From Pictodentalium vernedei (taxonomy: Eukaryota > Mollusca > Scaphopoda > Dentaliida > Dentaliidae): 64,000 nt of DNA. The stretch is from contig CM062297.1 of NCBI GenBank assembly GCA_031216915.1, positions 367,053,704 to 367,117,703 on the forward strand, in the 5' to 3' direction. The notes under the pieces are model-generated. The model was not told where the DNA came from, made no database searches, and was given only the letters and a program-made list of their open reading frames with translations. Both the position numbers and the translations under genes were made by a program. Shown piece by piece: positions 52,858 through 63,534 of the stretch; position 1 is the first letter of the stretch, and each line of letters opens with the position of its first letter.

Positions 52858-55369
52858 TCACTTCTGAGGCACGGCCTCCGCACAAAAATGGTTGTCAGAA
52901 TCGCTTTGTACTTCATCCACGGTGGATTGTGTTTCCCTCCTCAAATAAGTAGTATCCATTTCCTTAACTTGTGTAGTTTCCATATCAGTGACTGTGTTGA
53001 TATCAGAAAGGCTTACATTATTGACATGTGCAGATAGATTGGTCTTGTTATGGGATCCCTCTTCTATATGTTGTTTTGTCTCACTTACTGCTACAGGTAT
53101 TTGAGGAGAACTGTGATTTTCCATCCGTTCACTTGTTACATGTAAGTCTGCACAGGTTGTCAGTATTTTACACATTCTTATACTTTCTTCTCCATCCAAT
53201 ACTTTACTACTACTGTGATTACCATCGTTTCTGATTATCTTAGTTGTAGCTTCAGCCCCAGGCAGGTTAGGTATGTGGACTCCATTCATGTTAATATCAG
53301 TAATGAGAGCACTGGTACTTAAATTTTCATGTTGTGTTGTTGTTACTGGAGTTGAACTGTTATTACTCAAACTATTCTTCTTTTTACTTTTCATCCAGGG
53401 TTTGTTCCGTCTCTTGGAGGATTTTGAATCACAAGAAACTGGATAACAAACAATTGGAACTTGATACATTTGAGGGTGGTAGACTGGTATATGTGGTTGA
53501 TCAGAGTTCATGTAATGTTGACTTTTGGAATTATGTTGAGAATAAGATGTTGGCTGATTAGGCATCATACATGGGTGACACATCATGTTCATATACTGGT
53601 GATTGTTGTTACATTGAGTAGCACTTTATGCCATTTGTTGATTTTGACACAATTGCTCAAATTTCTGATCGTGAAACATTCCCTTCAATTTCATGTGATC
53701 TAATTCCATCTCGAGTTGCTTCTGCTTAACTGCCATTATCTCATTTTGGAGAGCTGTCTGAGTTAAGTTATTAGGACTACATTGTTGGTGAATTTGTTGA
53801 AACCCAGGAGGTGGGGAGGTAAAAGGTGGGATGTCTTGCATAGAAGAGTGGATGTTACCACCTGACCAGGCTGAAGCTGATGATGCAGTAGCTTTTGTTC
53901 TCAGAATTAGTATAGTATTATTCAGCTCCTCTATTTTATTCTCCAATTTCAGGATTTCAGTTTTTTGAAGAGATGCTAATTTACATTACTCTTGAATTTC
54001 TTGTTCCTTTATTTCAAGTCGTTTTTCTTTCATATTCAAAATGGATTCAAATTTCTTCAGATCCTTTATCTTAGATTTTGCAGGTGCTTTATAGATATTA
54101 TCAGTTTGTTGCTGAACAGAACGCAAAGCCTTTAATGTTTTACTGGGTTTTTGAATATCCATTTGGGGATTCATCTTTGCATAAGAAATCACATCTGATT
54201 GAATTTGTGAAGATGACATCCCAGTATCCTTGTCAGTATCGCTCACATAGCAGCTCGAACATGTGAACACTTTATCCTGATCCATAGAAACCATACTGAT
54301 AGTATCCTGATTTATTTGGAGACAGTTGCGATGGTATGAAATGCAACATTTTTCACATTGTAGGAACACGTCATCACATAAACTTTGGCAGATACCACAC
54401 ATGTCTTCTGTTTGGGAAATTAGAAAATATTTCAACACCGCCAATTTGTGTTCCAGCACCACTCGAATGATGAACTTGTTCGTCATATCCTTCACTTTTC
54501 TTCATGGAGTCAGGATCAACCAAGAATGTCTGCTTTGTATTCTCCATAGTTTTTGTACTTTGAGATGGTGCGATAAAAGATTGTCTTTGTTGATCACCTT
54601 TTTCGGCTTTACAGATTCTAGTAGCATTTGATAAAATATTATGACTCTCATTTTTCACACCTGAATTTGATGTAGATGGATCATGTTTCAACATTAAATG
54701 TTTACTTCGGGTATTCTTTTCATTCTGCATGTTGAACTTGTTTTCAGCAGACATAGAAAGTATGTTCTTAAAAATGTCATCAATGGAATTAATTTCAGAA
54801 TTGCTAAATATTTCATATTCAATCAGAGGTAGATGCTCTTCATAAAAATTGATCAATGCAGTTGATGAGGTGTTATATAGATTCATAGTGTATGAAAGTT
54901 TCTTCCCATTTTTCCTCGGCACTTTGATCAATTCTTCAACAACTAATGCTTGTGAACTCTTGTCTGTGATTCTCTCCCATGTGAATCAGTGTGAATGTGA
55001 AATTTCCAGTCCCATTAATGTTGTTTTTGTAGCTTCTTTGAATATTTCATAAACTCCTGTGCTTAACTGTAATGTGTACTGCATTCCAAGTTTACACTCA
55101 ATATCAAACTTAAATTTGTTGGCAGCTTTTAATTTCTTCGTCAGAGCTTTTTTGGTATCAACAGTGTACATACGTGAGCGTTGTGCAATCTGATGAGATG
55201 TAGGTGCCCTCATATTAACAGTGTTGGTATTTGTTAAGTTTTCCCTCTGAGTGAGATACTCAGTACAGTCCAAAATAGAACGTGATATTACTTGAAATCC
55301 ACCATTTTCGGAAGTAATAATTTTTTCCCGTCTTCGTGTTGTCACATTTTGAATTGGTTGAGTAGACAT
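52858..55369 (-). pseudogene. LINE ORF1 with PHD finger
   Basis: Starts near 55369 (MSTQPIQNVTTRRREKIITS), with a charged N-terminal domain, then low-complexity Ser/Asn sequence. Near 54250-54400 a PHD-type zinc finger follows: CGICQSLCDDVFLQCEKCC...YHRNCL...CSSCYV, with Cys4-His-Cys3 spacing. Then a helical Lys/Glu-rich region and Gln/Asn/His-rich sequence (QHNSKSQHYMNSDQPHIPV). PHD fingers occur in ORF1 proteins of several CR1-like and I-like LINEs and might bind histone tails at targets. Three or more frameshifts split the gene. Confidence 0.7.
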
Positions 55370-55774
55370 AATGCTAACTTCTTATTGAATATTCAAGTTA
55401 ATTTGTTACTTAGATAGCCAATAAAATATTTACAGCAGTTATGAAATAGATGACACACTGCAGAATCTGCTCTAAGATTGAACGTTTGGAGTCAACAATA
55501 TTTGCGATAACGGTTGGAGAATCGAGTCTCCGGTTTTCAGTGTTGCTACGATCTAGAATGTCTTCCTACTTCAAATTTGTTGAAATTAGGCAAACGAAAC
55601 TTCCAAAATCGATTATGCTTGGATGGTGCTACAATCCCAAGTGCAAATGAACAACTTTTGTTGTTCTTTACAACCTAAACCATGAACTTTTTGTCAAAAA
55701 TTTGTAGACAAATTCTATTTTCGCAACCGCATCCGTTGACGTAATGATGTAATCCTTCCAATATTGCTCACACA

Positions 55775-55885
55775 CACTCGTTACCTCGAATTTCTATCGA
55801 AAAAACAAAATCGTAATTCTAAGAAATTTCAGCAGGTGTCGTGATACCTTGCATAGAATATGGCAACTGTGCAGTCTCTATATAA
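55775..55885 (+). repeat. Dispersed repeat R2, 3' part of the split copy
   Basis: TTACCTCGAATTTCTATCGA, AAAAACAAAATCGTAATTCT and GGCAACTGTGCAG match 57850-57930. This is the continuation of 49015-49331 past the LINE. Confidence 0.8.
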
Positions 55886-57596
55886 TAATAGTATTCTGTA
55901 TTAAAGCGATCTTTCTCATTCTTTGGTTTTAGACGGCGTTATTTTTCGATGCTTTTTCCGACCGACGACGTTGATGGAAATCGAAAACAAAGGCGAAGGT
56001 TTTGGAATTACCCCCATGTATGGTGATGTAGCTCCATAAATACAAATTAAATAAACACAAATTATACATCAAAGTGAAGATTGTGATGTGTATGTCAAAC
56101 ACCTGTATCCGCGTGGTGGAGGAAACATGGGGTTGTTTATCCTCGCCATTAAAAATATTGGGGGACGAGCCAACAAGGAGGGTAGGAATCCGGGCAGGGG
56201 CCAAACTCCGCTCGAAGAGCAGAGTTGGGACCGCACTTTGATTTTCCTCCCTGCCGAGTGAACTCGAAATATAGGTTCGTCCTTCGTTAGGTGTGATTCT
56301 AATCACTTCAGGCTGCGGAAAGTAAACAATGATTAAAGTAACAACGATTCTTTTATTTACATTTAAAATAAACTCATTTCCATATTCATCACATTTAACA
56401 ATTTGATCAACGTGGTAGAAGATTTATTTCAGGAGTTAAATAGTTTTTCATCAATTTCAGTTTATCTGTAGCCCTGTACTAACGCTATAGTGCGCTTTCA
56501 ATATGTAACTGTCGCGGGCTCGCAATAGGAGCTTAAAACACCGAGTCTCAATCTTTTGCATCTGTGTGCGTCTGTAGCTCTGACTGCCGGGGGATCCCGA
56601 CTAGCAATGTTAATTACCTTGTGGCAACATAGTTCTAATTTGAATTTGGTTCATCCACTCTGTCTGCGAGTTTAGAAAATCTACGTCACACATCTTATAC
56701 ATGTGTCATTTGATAGAACTCTCATTGAATGTTCCTGTCCTTTTGAAATTCACTCAATTCACGGCAGAACTCACAACTTCAAAATGCGCTTTCGAACTTG
56801 CGCGAATTGTCACTTGTCGACTTTGAGTCGATATTCACAACTCTCTGATACCAAACCAGGCCATTACGCGATCAACCTCTGCGCTTTAAGGGTTAATGCC
56901 ACAAAACAATAGCCTACACTTTGAGACAGGTGCGAGTCGATCCTCGGTAACGACATCTAAACTTAGCCTTTACTTGGGTTTGTAATCTATTCTCCAAATT
57001 CGGGCTTTTGGCTCTCCTACGTCCATCTAATCTGACAATAGCGACGTACAACGGAGCTTCGTGGATTGCCCAGCAATTCCACTCACACGAGACTTTATTA
57101 TATGGCGTCTAACAGACAGCCGAAACCCAAGTTTCTCTCTTAAACGGCCGGAACCCAAGTATCCCTGAACTAGCTAGTTCTTCACACCTTTATATCTGGC
57201 TTTGGGGTGGTCAGATAACAATATTTCAAGATGTTTAAACATGGCTCGCGACATTTCTGGAGATAAAATCACTGCGCGCCAGTGCATATGCTATCAATCG
57301 TATCCCGAGAAATAATATACTTGATAGCCGTGACGGTTGAAACCAGTCTATAGAAGATAGAAAATAAACTGAAGATAGCATGTTGACATTTTATTCTGAA
57401 TAGTAATATGACAGAGAAGAGTATCCCGCTGTGAATCGCCTAAGGCTAATTATCTAATTAAAACACGTGTGGTTACAAGACAGAGAGAAGAAATATATAC
57501 ATATATCTGAACTTGAAAGTAGGGTGTGGGGGGGGGGTCCTCCCTTTTAGATTAGCTTTGCCCTGACAGTATACATGTAGATCGCGGAAATATACA
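55886..57596. other. Unannotated intergenic sequence
   Basis: I found no gene, TIR pair or repeat of the families above. A G-run (57528-57537) is present. Open frames are short. Confidence 0.4.
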
Positions 57597-57930
57597 CAAT
57601 GCACCAATGGTTCCTCGAAGTCTGCTAACCGCTTTCGAACCAGAACTGATAATAAAATAATACTTCAGGAAAACAACTTGTGGCCAAATGTGCTTCAGAC
57701 ATCCCTCAACAAAGCTGCGCATTCAAAACACTAAACTTAAGGATGTAGCGATAGGACTGCATTTGGGAAAAGGACAATACAGTCTGCATTTTCTATTGAA
57801 AATAGATTTCATGTTCGATGACAAGCGCAAATCACTTGGTACCACGAATTTCAATCGAAAAAACAAAATCGTAATTCTAATAGTTTCAACAGGTGTCATG
57901 ATGCCTTCTTAGAATAGGGCAACTGAGCAG
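57597..57930 (+). repeat. Dispersed repeat R2, uninterrupted copy
   Basis: Gives the empty-site version of 49015-49331 plus 55775-55885. Divergence from the split copy is perhaps 15 per cent by eye. Confidence 0.8.
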
Positions 57931-58210
57931 CAGGGGAGGGGGGCGTGTGCACAAACCCCCTCACCAGCAGGTGGCTGGCAGGCAGGGGGACCCCCTCGGG
58001 ACCAGATGGCAGGCAGGGGGCGAATGCACCAATTTGGAGGGCCCCGGGGACAGCCCACCACCCTCGCCGGCCGAGAGGCCATCCCACTTGGGGCATCAGC
58101 GTAGATTCACTTTCTACCCCAACACCAAACGGGCCCCTGCGTAGATAAAAGTAAATTCACCCCAGAGAGCCACAAGGGACGGTCCACACCCTCGCCGGCC
58201 CAGAGGTTCT
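57931..58210. repeat. GC-rich patch with repeated CCCTCGCCGGCC
   Basis: Strikingly GC-rich against an AT-rich background. CCCTCGCCGGCC occurs near 58061 and 58189 in similar settings (CCACCCTCGCCGGCCGAGAG, CACACCCTCGCCGGCCCAGA), and GGCAGGCAGGGGG is repeated near 57978 and 58010. A partial tandem duplication of about 128 bp is likely. No convincing gene. Confidence 0.5.
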
Positions 58211-58897
58211 CTCAACTACCTCGTGTTTTATATTCTCAAGCGCTGGTGTGCAACAATAAAGTGTAATCGCAAAGAAAATTAGAGCAAAAGAGGAAAACCT
58301 TCCACATGCTTATGGGCCGGTGGCTGGATGTGTACCTCCGCAGCCTCTGCCCAAACACATCCATGGAGTGTCACTTATAGCTGTGACCGCTGGTACATTA
58401 TAGCAAGCACCGGCTGATACACTCTAGCAGTATCCACTGACCCCAGGCAGTGCGTCGAAGCATGTGACCCATCGGTTTGGGTGCCTTAGTCCACAACTGC
58501 GCTTCGTGCAGTTGATGGGTTGAACGGAACCACACCTAACGGATTTAACATACCCTCCACGGAATGGCCAATACCACTAGCGGCAGGTACATGGGGAACC
58601 CGTTGTTCCCTGTACTAGTTATATAAAACAATTTGTGCTTATATAGAACGCTAAAATGTATTCAACACTCTAGTGGTGTTCAAGCGATAAATGTTTTTTT
58701 TTCTCAGCTTGTTTACACACAGACCAAAAAATAGCGTGACATTTCTTAACAGCATACAGCGCGATTGATAATAAATCACACACACTGGCTTAGTTATATG
58801 TATTAAAGACGCTCAGTAAAGTATAACATTCTATTCATCAGAGCAAATACTTTCGCCGGTGTAAGAATTAACACTGTACACACGGTTGTTCCTTTAG
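58211..58897. other. Spacer before the second virus-like element
   Basis: Some of this may belong to the element's left end, but I could not find a terminal repeat or a target duplication because its right end is beyond the window. Confidence 0.35.
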
Positions 58898-60165
58898 ATG
58901 GCTGATCATCCAAAAACCTTCCGTTACGATGATAGTGCAGATGAAAGGCTGGCAGATTCTACAAGCACAAAAAACTAAGAGATATCAACGAAATTCATGT
59001 GGCTTTAACCCCACTACATAGCTTAGAGACTAAGAGTTTTGAAACAAATCACTTGGACATCTTCTCAAAATATAAACACCCAGATATAAATTCTGGAGCA
59101 GTCATCAAGCAATGGCGGAGTTCGCCCATAGCCTTCTGGCAAAACCAGGTGCAATTCGCTCAAAGGTGCGGGGTCTCGCCTACTGGCCACCTGAATCAAA
59201 CCACAGACTTGTTCGCTAGCGGTTTCTGGCTATTCCATTTCTACTACCAGACACAGTGGATTTTAGCCAAAATGAAAGTTGCCTTACCCCAGGACCATGC
59301 ATGGTCTAGATACAATAACTCATATAACAGACGTGCTTTTGAAAGACTATCAAATAAATTCGGTGTGTCGCCTGATACAGATTGGAGAGAAGAGAGGGAT
59401 TATAATGACGGGTTGGGCACTTTATACCGCATACTATAGCTATCCCCTGACATTACACCCAGCGAGTCGAAGATACGACCATACGGCCACATTCGCCGAA
59501 AGCTCTGGGCACGGGCATACTCATACAGACTTTATCAGACAAGAGCATGCAGATTATACTACGTTTGTAGTTGATGAGGCAAACAGGTTTACAAGGACAG
59601 GGGTCGGAAGCGTCAATGAGTCCATTAGGACATACGTCTGGGCAATAATCGGGTTCCAGGCTCAGGCCCGTTCATCGATCCTAGGAACGGGTACAGAGTT
59701 CGACGTCCAAAAGCAGTTTGAGGCGTGGACCTGGAGAGTGGAATTAAATGCTATCAATGCGTGTTGTCTCACGCCATGTCAAAAACAGATTATGTACTCG
59801 ATCGAGGCTTCTACATGGCACCTTCTGATATGGAACTAGGTGGCCTTTCACACGGCCTCGTGGGGTATAACATTGAGATCGTTATCGCCACAACCACCCA
59901 GATCCTGGGACTAAATATAAACATAAACACTGAACGAATCCTACCCGTCGTGTTTACGGAGGATACGGGACTGGTCAAGCCGCCTGCCGGCCTGACGGCT
60001 ATTGATGCGCCTACTGTGGAAGTGGGGAGCCGTAGCGGAGGTGCCTCTGATGCCGAGTCGGTGGCATCGGGAATTGCGGCAGCATGTCAGCATGATGCCG
60101 AGAAAACTGCCGTTATTGTGGGTGGGGTTACAGTTGGCTTACTCGCGCTTTGGCTTCTTCGATGA
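58898..60165 (+). CDS. Membrane-anchored virion-type protein region, element 2
   Basis: Starts near MADHPKTFRYDDSADERLAD. Open segments contain ALTPLHSLETKSFETNHLDI, SSPIAFWQNQVQFAQRCGVS, FWLFHFYYQTQWILAKMKVA, YVWAIIGFQAQARSSILGTG and DYVLDRGFYMAPSDMELGGL. The C-terminus is a typical membrane anchor: a Gly/Ala/Ser-rich stretch, then TAVIVGGVTVGLLALWLLR. Family unknown to me by name; a virion spike or coat-associated role is inferred from the anchor and its neighbours. Its end overlaps the opposite-strand gene by about 27 bp. Broken in this fossil. Confidence 0.55.
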
Positions 60166-61437
60166 CTGACGAGCCGACACAAGAAGCAGACCCCAGAGAG
60201 CAAGGGCCACGGCCCACAGGTTTTCGGCCAGCCAGCCTACAATGTTTGTGAGTAGCTTGAACTGCCATGAAACAATGGAGCCTATAATTATATAGGTAGC
60301 GCAGCCGCCGCCTTCCCATCAAGCTTGGCCAGGATGCGCCCAAGAGCCTGTATTTGCTTCTTCGCCCAATCTTTGAGGCCACCCTTATCAGATGGTGGTG
60401 GAGTGGGAGTGGGGGTACTTCCGACCCCGCCGGTAAGAGCAAGTACTAGGGTCTAGATTGCCATCCCAATCGTTGTGAGGATAGATGCGATCGTAATTCT
60501 TTGTTCCCGGAGGAGAGCGCGAATGCGCTCACCGAGCGTCGTGTCCTCATTGAGGATCCTATTGGTCGTCTCTCTGATTCAGTTCATTTGAGATCGGAGA
60601 GCCTCTCTATTCGTTGAGGCCGCCTCCAGGCAGGATGCTCGTTCATCTTCCAGGTTGCGCAAGCGTTCTATCCGGCGCCTACTAAACTGATCATCTTGAT
60701 ATACATTGAGCTTTCTCTTTTCCAAAGCGATGTGCTCATCCAGCCCGGACAGTCTGGCTAGGTCGTTCGTTAACTCACCTCGGGTGGCCTGCTGTCGAGT
60801 CTGCAGAGCTCTTTGATGATGTACTCCAAGCCCACGGTATCAAGTGGACAGTCATGTAAGGTTTTAAGTGCAGTTACTTTCTCCTCGGTAAGACTTTCCA
60901 CCATGTTTTGAGTGGAATTTGACTCAGCATTAGCCATCGGTCCCAAGTCTCGCAGTTCTGTACTATCCGATCCAATCCTTGCAGCTGCCTCGCCCAACTC
61001 AGTGTAATTGACCCGGAGTGTTTCAAGCGCCTTTGGCTTAAGCGCCTTGCCCCCTCGAGTCCAGTCCGTAAACCCCAGCTCATTCCGGATGATCTCACCA
61101 CCGCCACGCTTCCCAACAATTGTTGAGAGAGCATGAGGCGCTCCCGATCTACTAAAAATGTCGATATTTGGATGGGCCTTCAGCCTCAGCTACCTATTTT
61201 TCCGATCTCAAACATGGAATAGTCACGTAGATAGGGCACCACCCCTTTCTCAGACCTATTCTGGTAGTAGCTATTGACAGCCTGACCCATGAGCTCATAC
61301 TGCAATGAAGGTATTTTAACGCCCGTCTCTTGTTTTCGCCCCTAAGGGTCCCGGGTAAAGCTAGTTTCATCTTGCAGCTCCGTTTAATCATCATCGTCCT
61401 GTCGTCTTCCGAATTCGTCTAAGTCAAAGTCTGCCAT
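60139..61437 (-). CDS. Coiled-coil protein with C-terminal membrane segment, element 2
   Basis: Starts at 61437 (MADFDLDEFGRR). Segments recognisable on the minus strand: YELMGQAVNSYY, ELRDLGPMANAESNSTQNMV, LTEEKVTALKTLHDCPLDTV, a charged coiled coil (RRRIERLRNLEDERASCLEA), then a Gly/Pro-rich hinge and a hydrophobic C-terminal region followed by a basic KKPKRE end. The combination of a long coiled coil and a tail anchor suggests a fibre or scaffold attached to a membrane or capsid. Similar proteins recur next to the same partners in other invertebrate genomes, from memory. Broken in this fossil. Confidence 0.5.
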
Positions 61438-61478
61438 TGTATTGAAGATAGATCCGAGATATGTTCATTATATTCAAC

Positions 61479-62785
61479 ATGTCTTCAAACCAATATGAAC
61501 GCAAGCTTGACCCATACTGCAGACTACGAGAACCTCTTGGGGTAAAGGGAGTTCGGCATTCGGTTGTGATCACGCACAACCTTAGTACGATTGGCCCGAA
61601 CCAACAGCTCGATATCCGGTTCCCAAACCTCGGATCCCACGACCTTATCGTACCGGGTACAGTGCGCCTAGCGTTTGCAGTCACCCTGACCTAAACAGAT
61701 GATAACAGGTCAGTCGTTCAAAATTTTGGCCGTGCCATCGTCAAGAAAATGGCAATCAAGATCAGCTGGAACGAGGTGATGTCGGTCGGCGATGCAGACG
61801 TGTACCACTACTACCTTGATCTCTGGAAGACGGCCTCCGAGCGCAAAAACGCGCACTACCAGGGCATTGATACCTCCGCAAAAAGAAATTCTACTAAGCT
61901 GCGAGTCGGCCCAGAATACAAGGATGACACTGTTGCCATAGACAAGGCTATCGCTGATGCATCTGGCAATCAGTTCTGTATCCCGCTGGACTTTGAACTC
62001 CTTGAGGATCATATGCCTTTCTGCCAGAGTGCGCTTGGGGATCGGCTCGAGTACGATCTGACATTCAGTGATTACAGTCGAGTGGTCCTGGCCACAGGCG
62101 ATGCCACTGCCAGTTACACCATTGATAATATCAGTCTGGAATATGAAATGGTCACCCAATCTGAACTTGCTCGCATGGTCCGCAACCAGTATGCTGGTCA
62201 TCTCGCCATCCTATACGATCGCGTTCTGCGCCTCCGCAAAATGACCAAAGACAAGAGCGACTCTGTGTAACATCAACCTCAACGTTGCCGCAAAGAGCAC
62301 GCAAGGGATCCTGCTGCTGTTCGAGGACCTTACTACGGCTGGTGTAGCTTTCGGTAGGAAACCCTAGGTATTTTATAACCACAAGATCACCAAGGTTGAG
62401 GTTACCATCGAAGCAGTGCCCAACCAGTTGTACTCCCAGGGAACGCGTGCCTACCAGAAATGGAACGAAGCCACTCGTCACTTTGGAGTTTGCTCCAGCA
62501 GCAGAAGAGATCGTGAGGTGGCCCTGGTCGCAAAGGAGCTACCTCTGGCTGATGTCACATTGGGAGAGTTCTTGACCACAAGTATGCACTATGGCTTGAC
62601 CTGCGGACCACGGATGTTGGCGGACTACACGCAACGGACGGCGTATAGAAAACGCCAGTGAAGGTATCACTATCCTGATCACAAAGACAGCAGAGGCGAG
62701 TGGTGTATTGAGTGTATATCTGGACGTTCTCACAGATGCACAGCTTAACATTGAATATGGCCGGTTCACCGGTATAGTCTGTTAA
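61479..62785 (+). CDS. Probable major capsid protein (jelly-roll) region, element 2
   Basis: Starts MSSNQYERKLDPYCRLREPL. Beta-rich segments: SVVITHNLSTIGPNQQLDIR, FPNLGSHDLIVPGTVRLAFA, AIKISWNEVMSVGDADVYHY, FCIPLDFELLEDHMPFCQSA and YTIDNISLEYEMV, ending with AQLNIEYGRFTGIVC. Length (about 435 codons), alternating strands and the DNISLEYE-like motif fit a double jelly-roll capsid. It is unlike the Polinton capsid at 18493-19767. The assignment is from pattern and context, not a search. Broken in this fossil. Confidence 0.55.
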
Positions 62786-62789
62786 TGAT

Positions 62790-63384
62790 CTTTTCCTAAC
62801 GGAGCCATATTCCGCCATTATTCGCGGTCAAACAGGCTGTGGCAAGACAGTTTTCGCTCTGGACCTGCTGGAGGGCCCTTACCGGGACGTGTTTTGGAAC
62901 ATTGTGGAGCTCTCTCCCACGGTCAAATACAAGAAAACATACCACGACCGTGCATGGATTTGGGATGACCCCGATGCGCACATAGTAAATCCTGGTGAAC
63001 GCCCCCACCAGGATTTATGGGCCTTCTATCAGACGTTCCGGGGTGAGGAGGGGGGGGGGGACCTTGTACATCGATTGCTCTGCTATAACACAAAAGAAAG
63101 ATATGCTTTCTGAGCTAGCCTTCTCGGGTCGTCAAGCGCAGCAGGGCGTTTGGGTTTTGACTCAGAAGTATAACTCTGTCTTAAAGGATCTCCGCGAGCA
63201 GACCCGGTGGGCTTGTCTGTTCCATTGTAAGGACAGAGACAGCTTCGAGGACTGTCTACGAGAGAATGATGTGATTGGAAGCCGTGATGAACATGTAGCA
63301 ATTCGCCAGGCATTGGCGGAAAGCAAGCATGCCCTGCTAGTGTTAAAAACAGACCAACCAACCACTTATAAAGTCTTGTTATAA
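62790..63384 (+). CDS. Packaging-type ATPase (FtsK/HerA, A32-like) region, element 2
   Basis: Walker A IIRGQTGCGKTVFALDLLEG near 62820-62880, followed by FWNIVELSPTVKYKKTYHD. Later segments: DMLSELAFSGRQAQQGVWVL and TQKYNSVLKDLREQTRWACL (sensor-like), then HALLVLKTDQPTTYKVLL. This motif order is that of A32-like packaging ATPases. It shares only the general fold with the ATPase at 29084-29935. Broken in this fossil. Confidence 0.7.
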
Positions 63385-63534
63385 CGCCTGTTATGTGGGA
63401 AGCAGCCATTCTAGTGACCCAATCACTACATTTATTCGTGCTGGAGTCGACGGCATACTCGTATATTAGACGCAAATGGCGTATCGCCATAACAAATCAG
63501 AGGATAACGTATATACAGATCATCATGAGTTGTG

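Larger units (their letters stand above)
49332..55774 (-). mobile_element. LINE, near full length, with (GAA)n tail
   Basis: A 6.44-kb non-LTR retrotransposon. On the minus strand it carries ORF1 with a PHD finger, an APE endonuclease, a reverse transcriptase and a C-terminal domain, and it ends with (GAA)11 (seen as TTC repeats at 49332-49364). Flanks CACAAGTTACC (49321-49331) and CACTCGTTACC (55775-55785) look like an 11-bp target duplication with two changes. Several frameshifts break the frames. Clade uncertain; CR1, I or Nimb groups are possible. Confidence 0.85.

Noticed and set aside
57896-58148. Overlapping Pro/Gly-rich frames on both strands
   Set aside because: GC-rich repeated DNA gives open frames in several phases; no conserved pattern.
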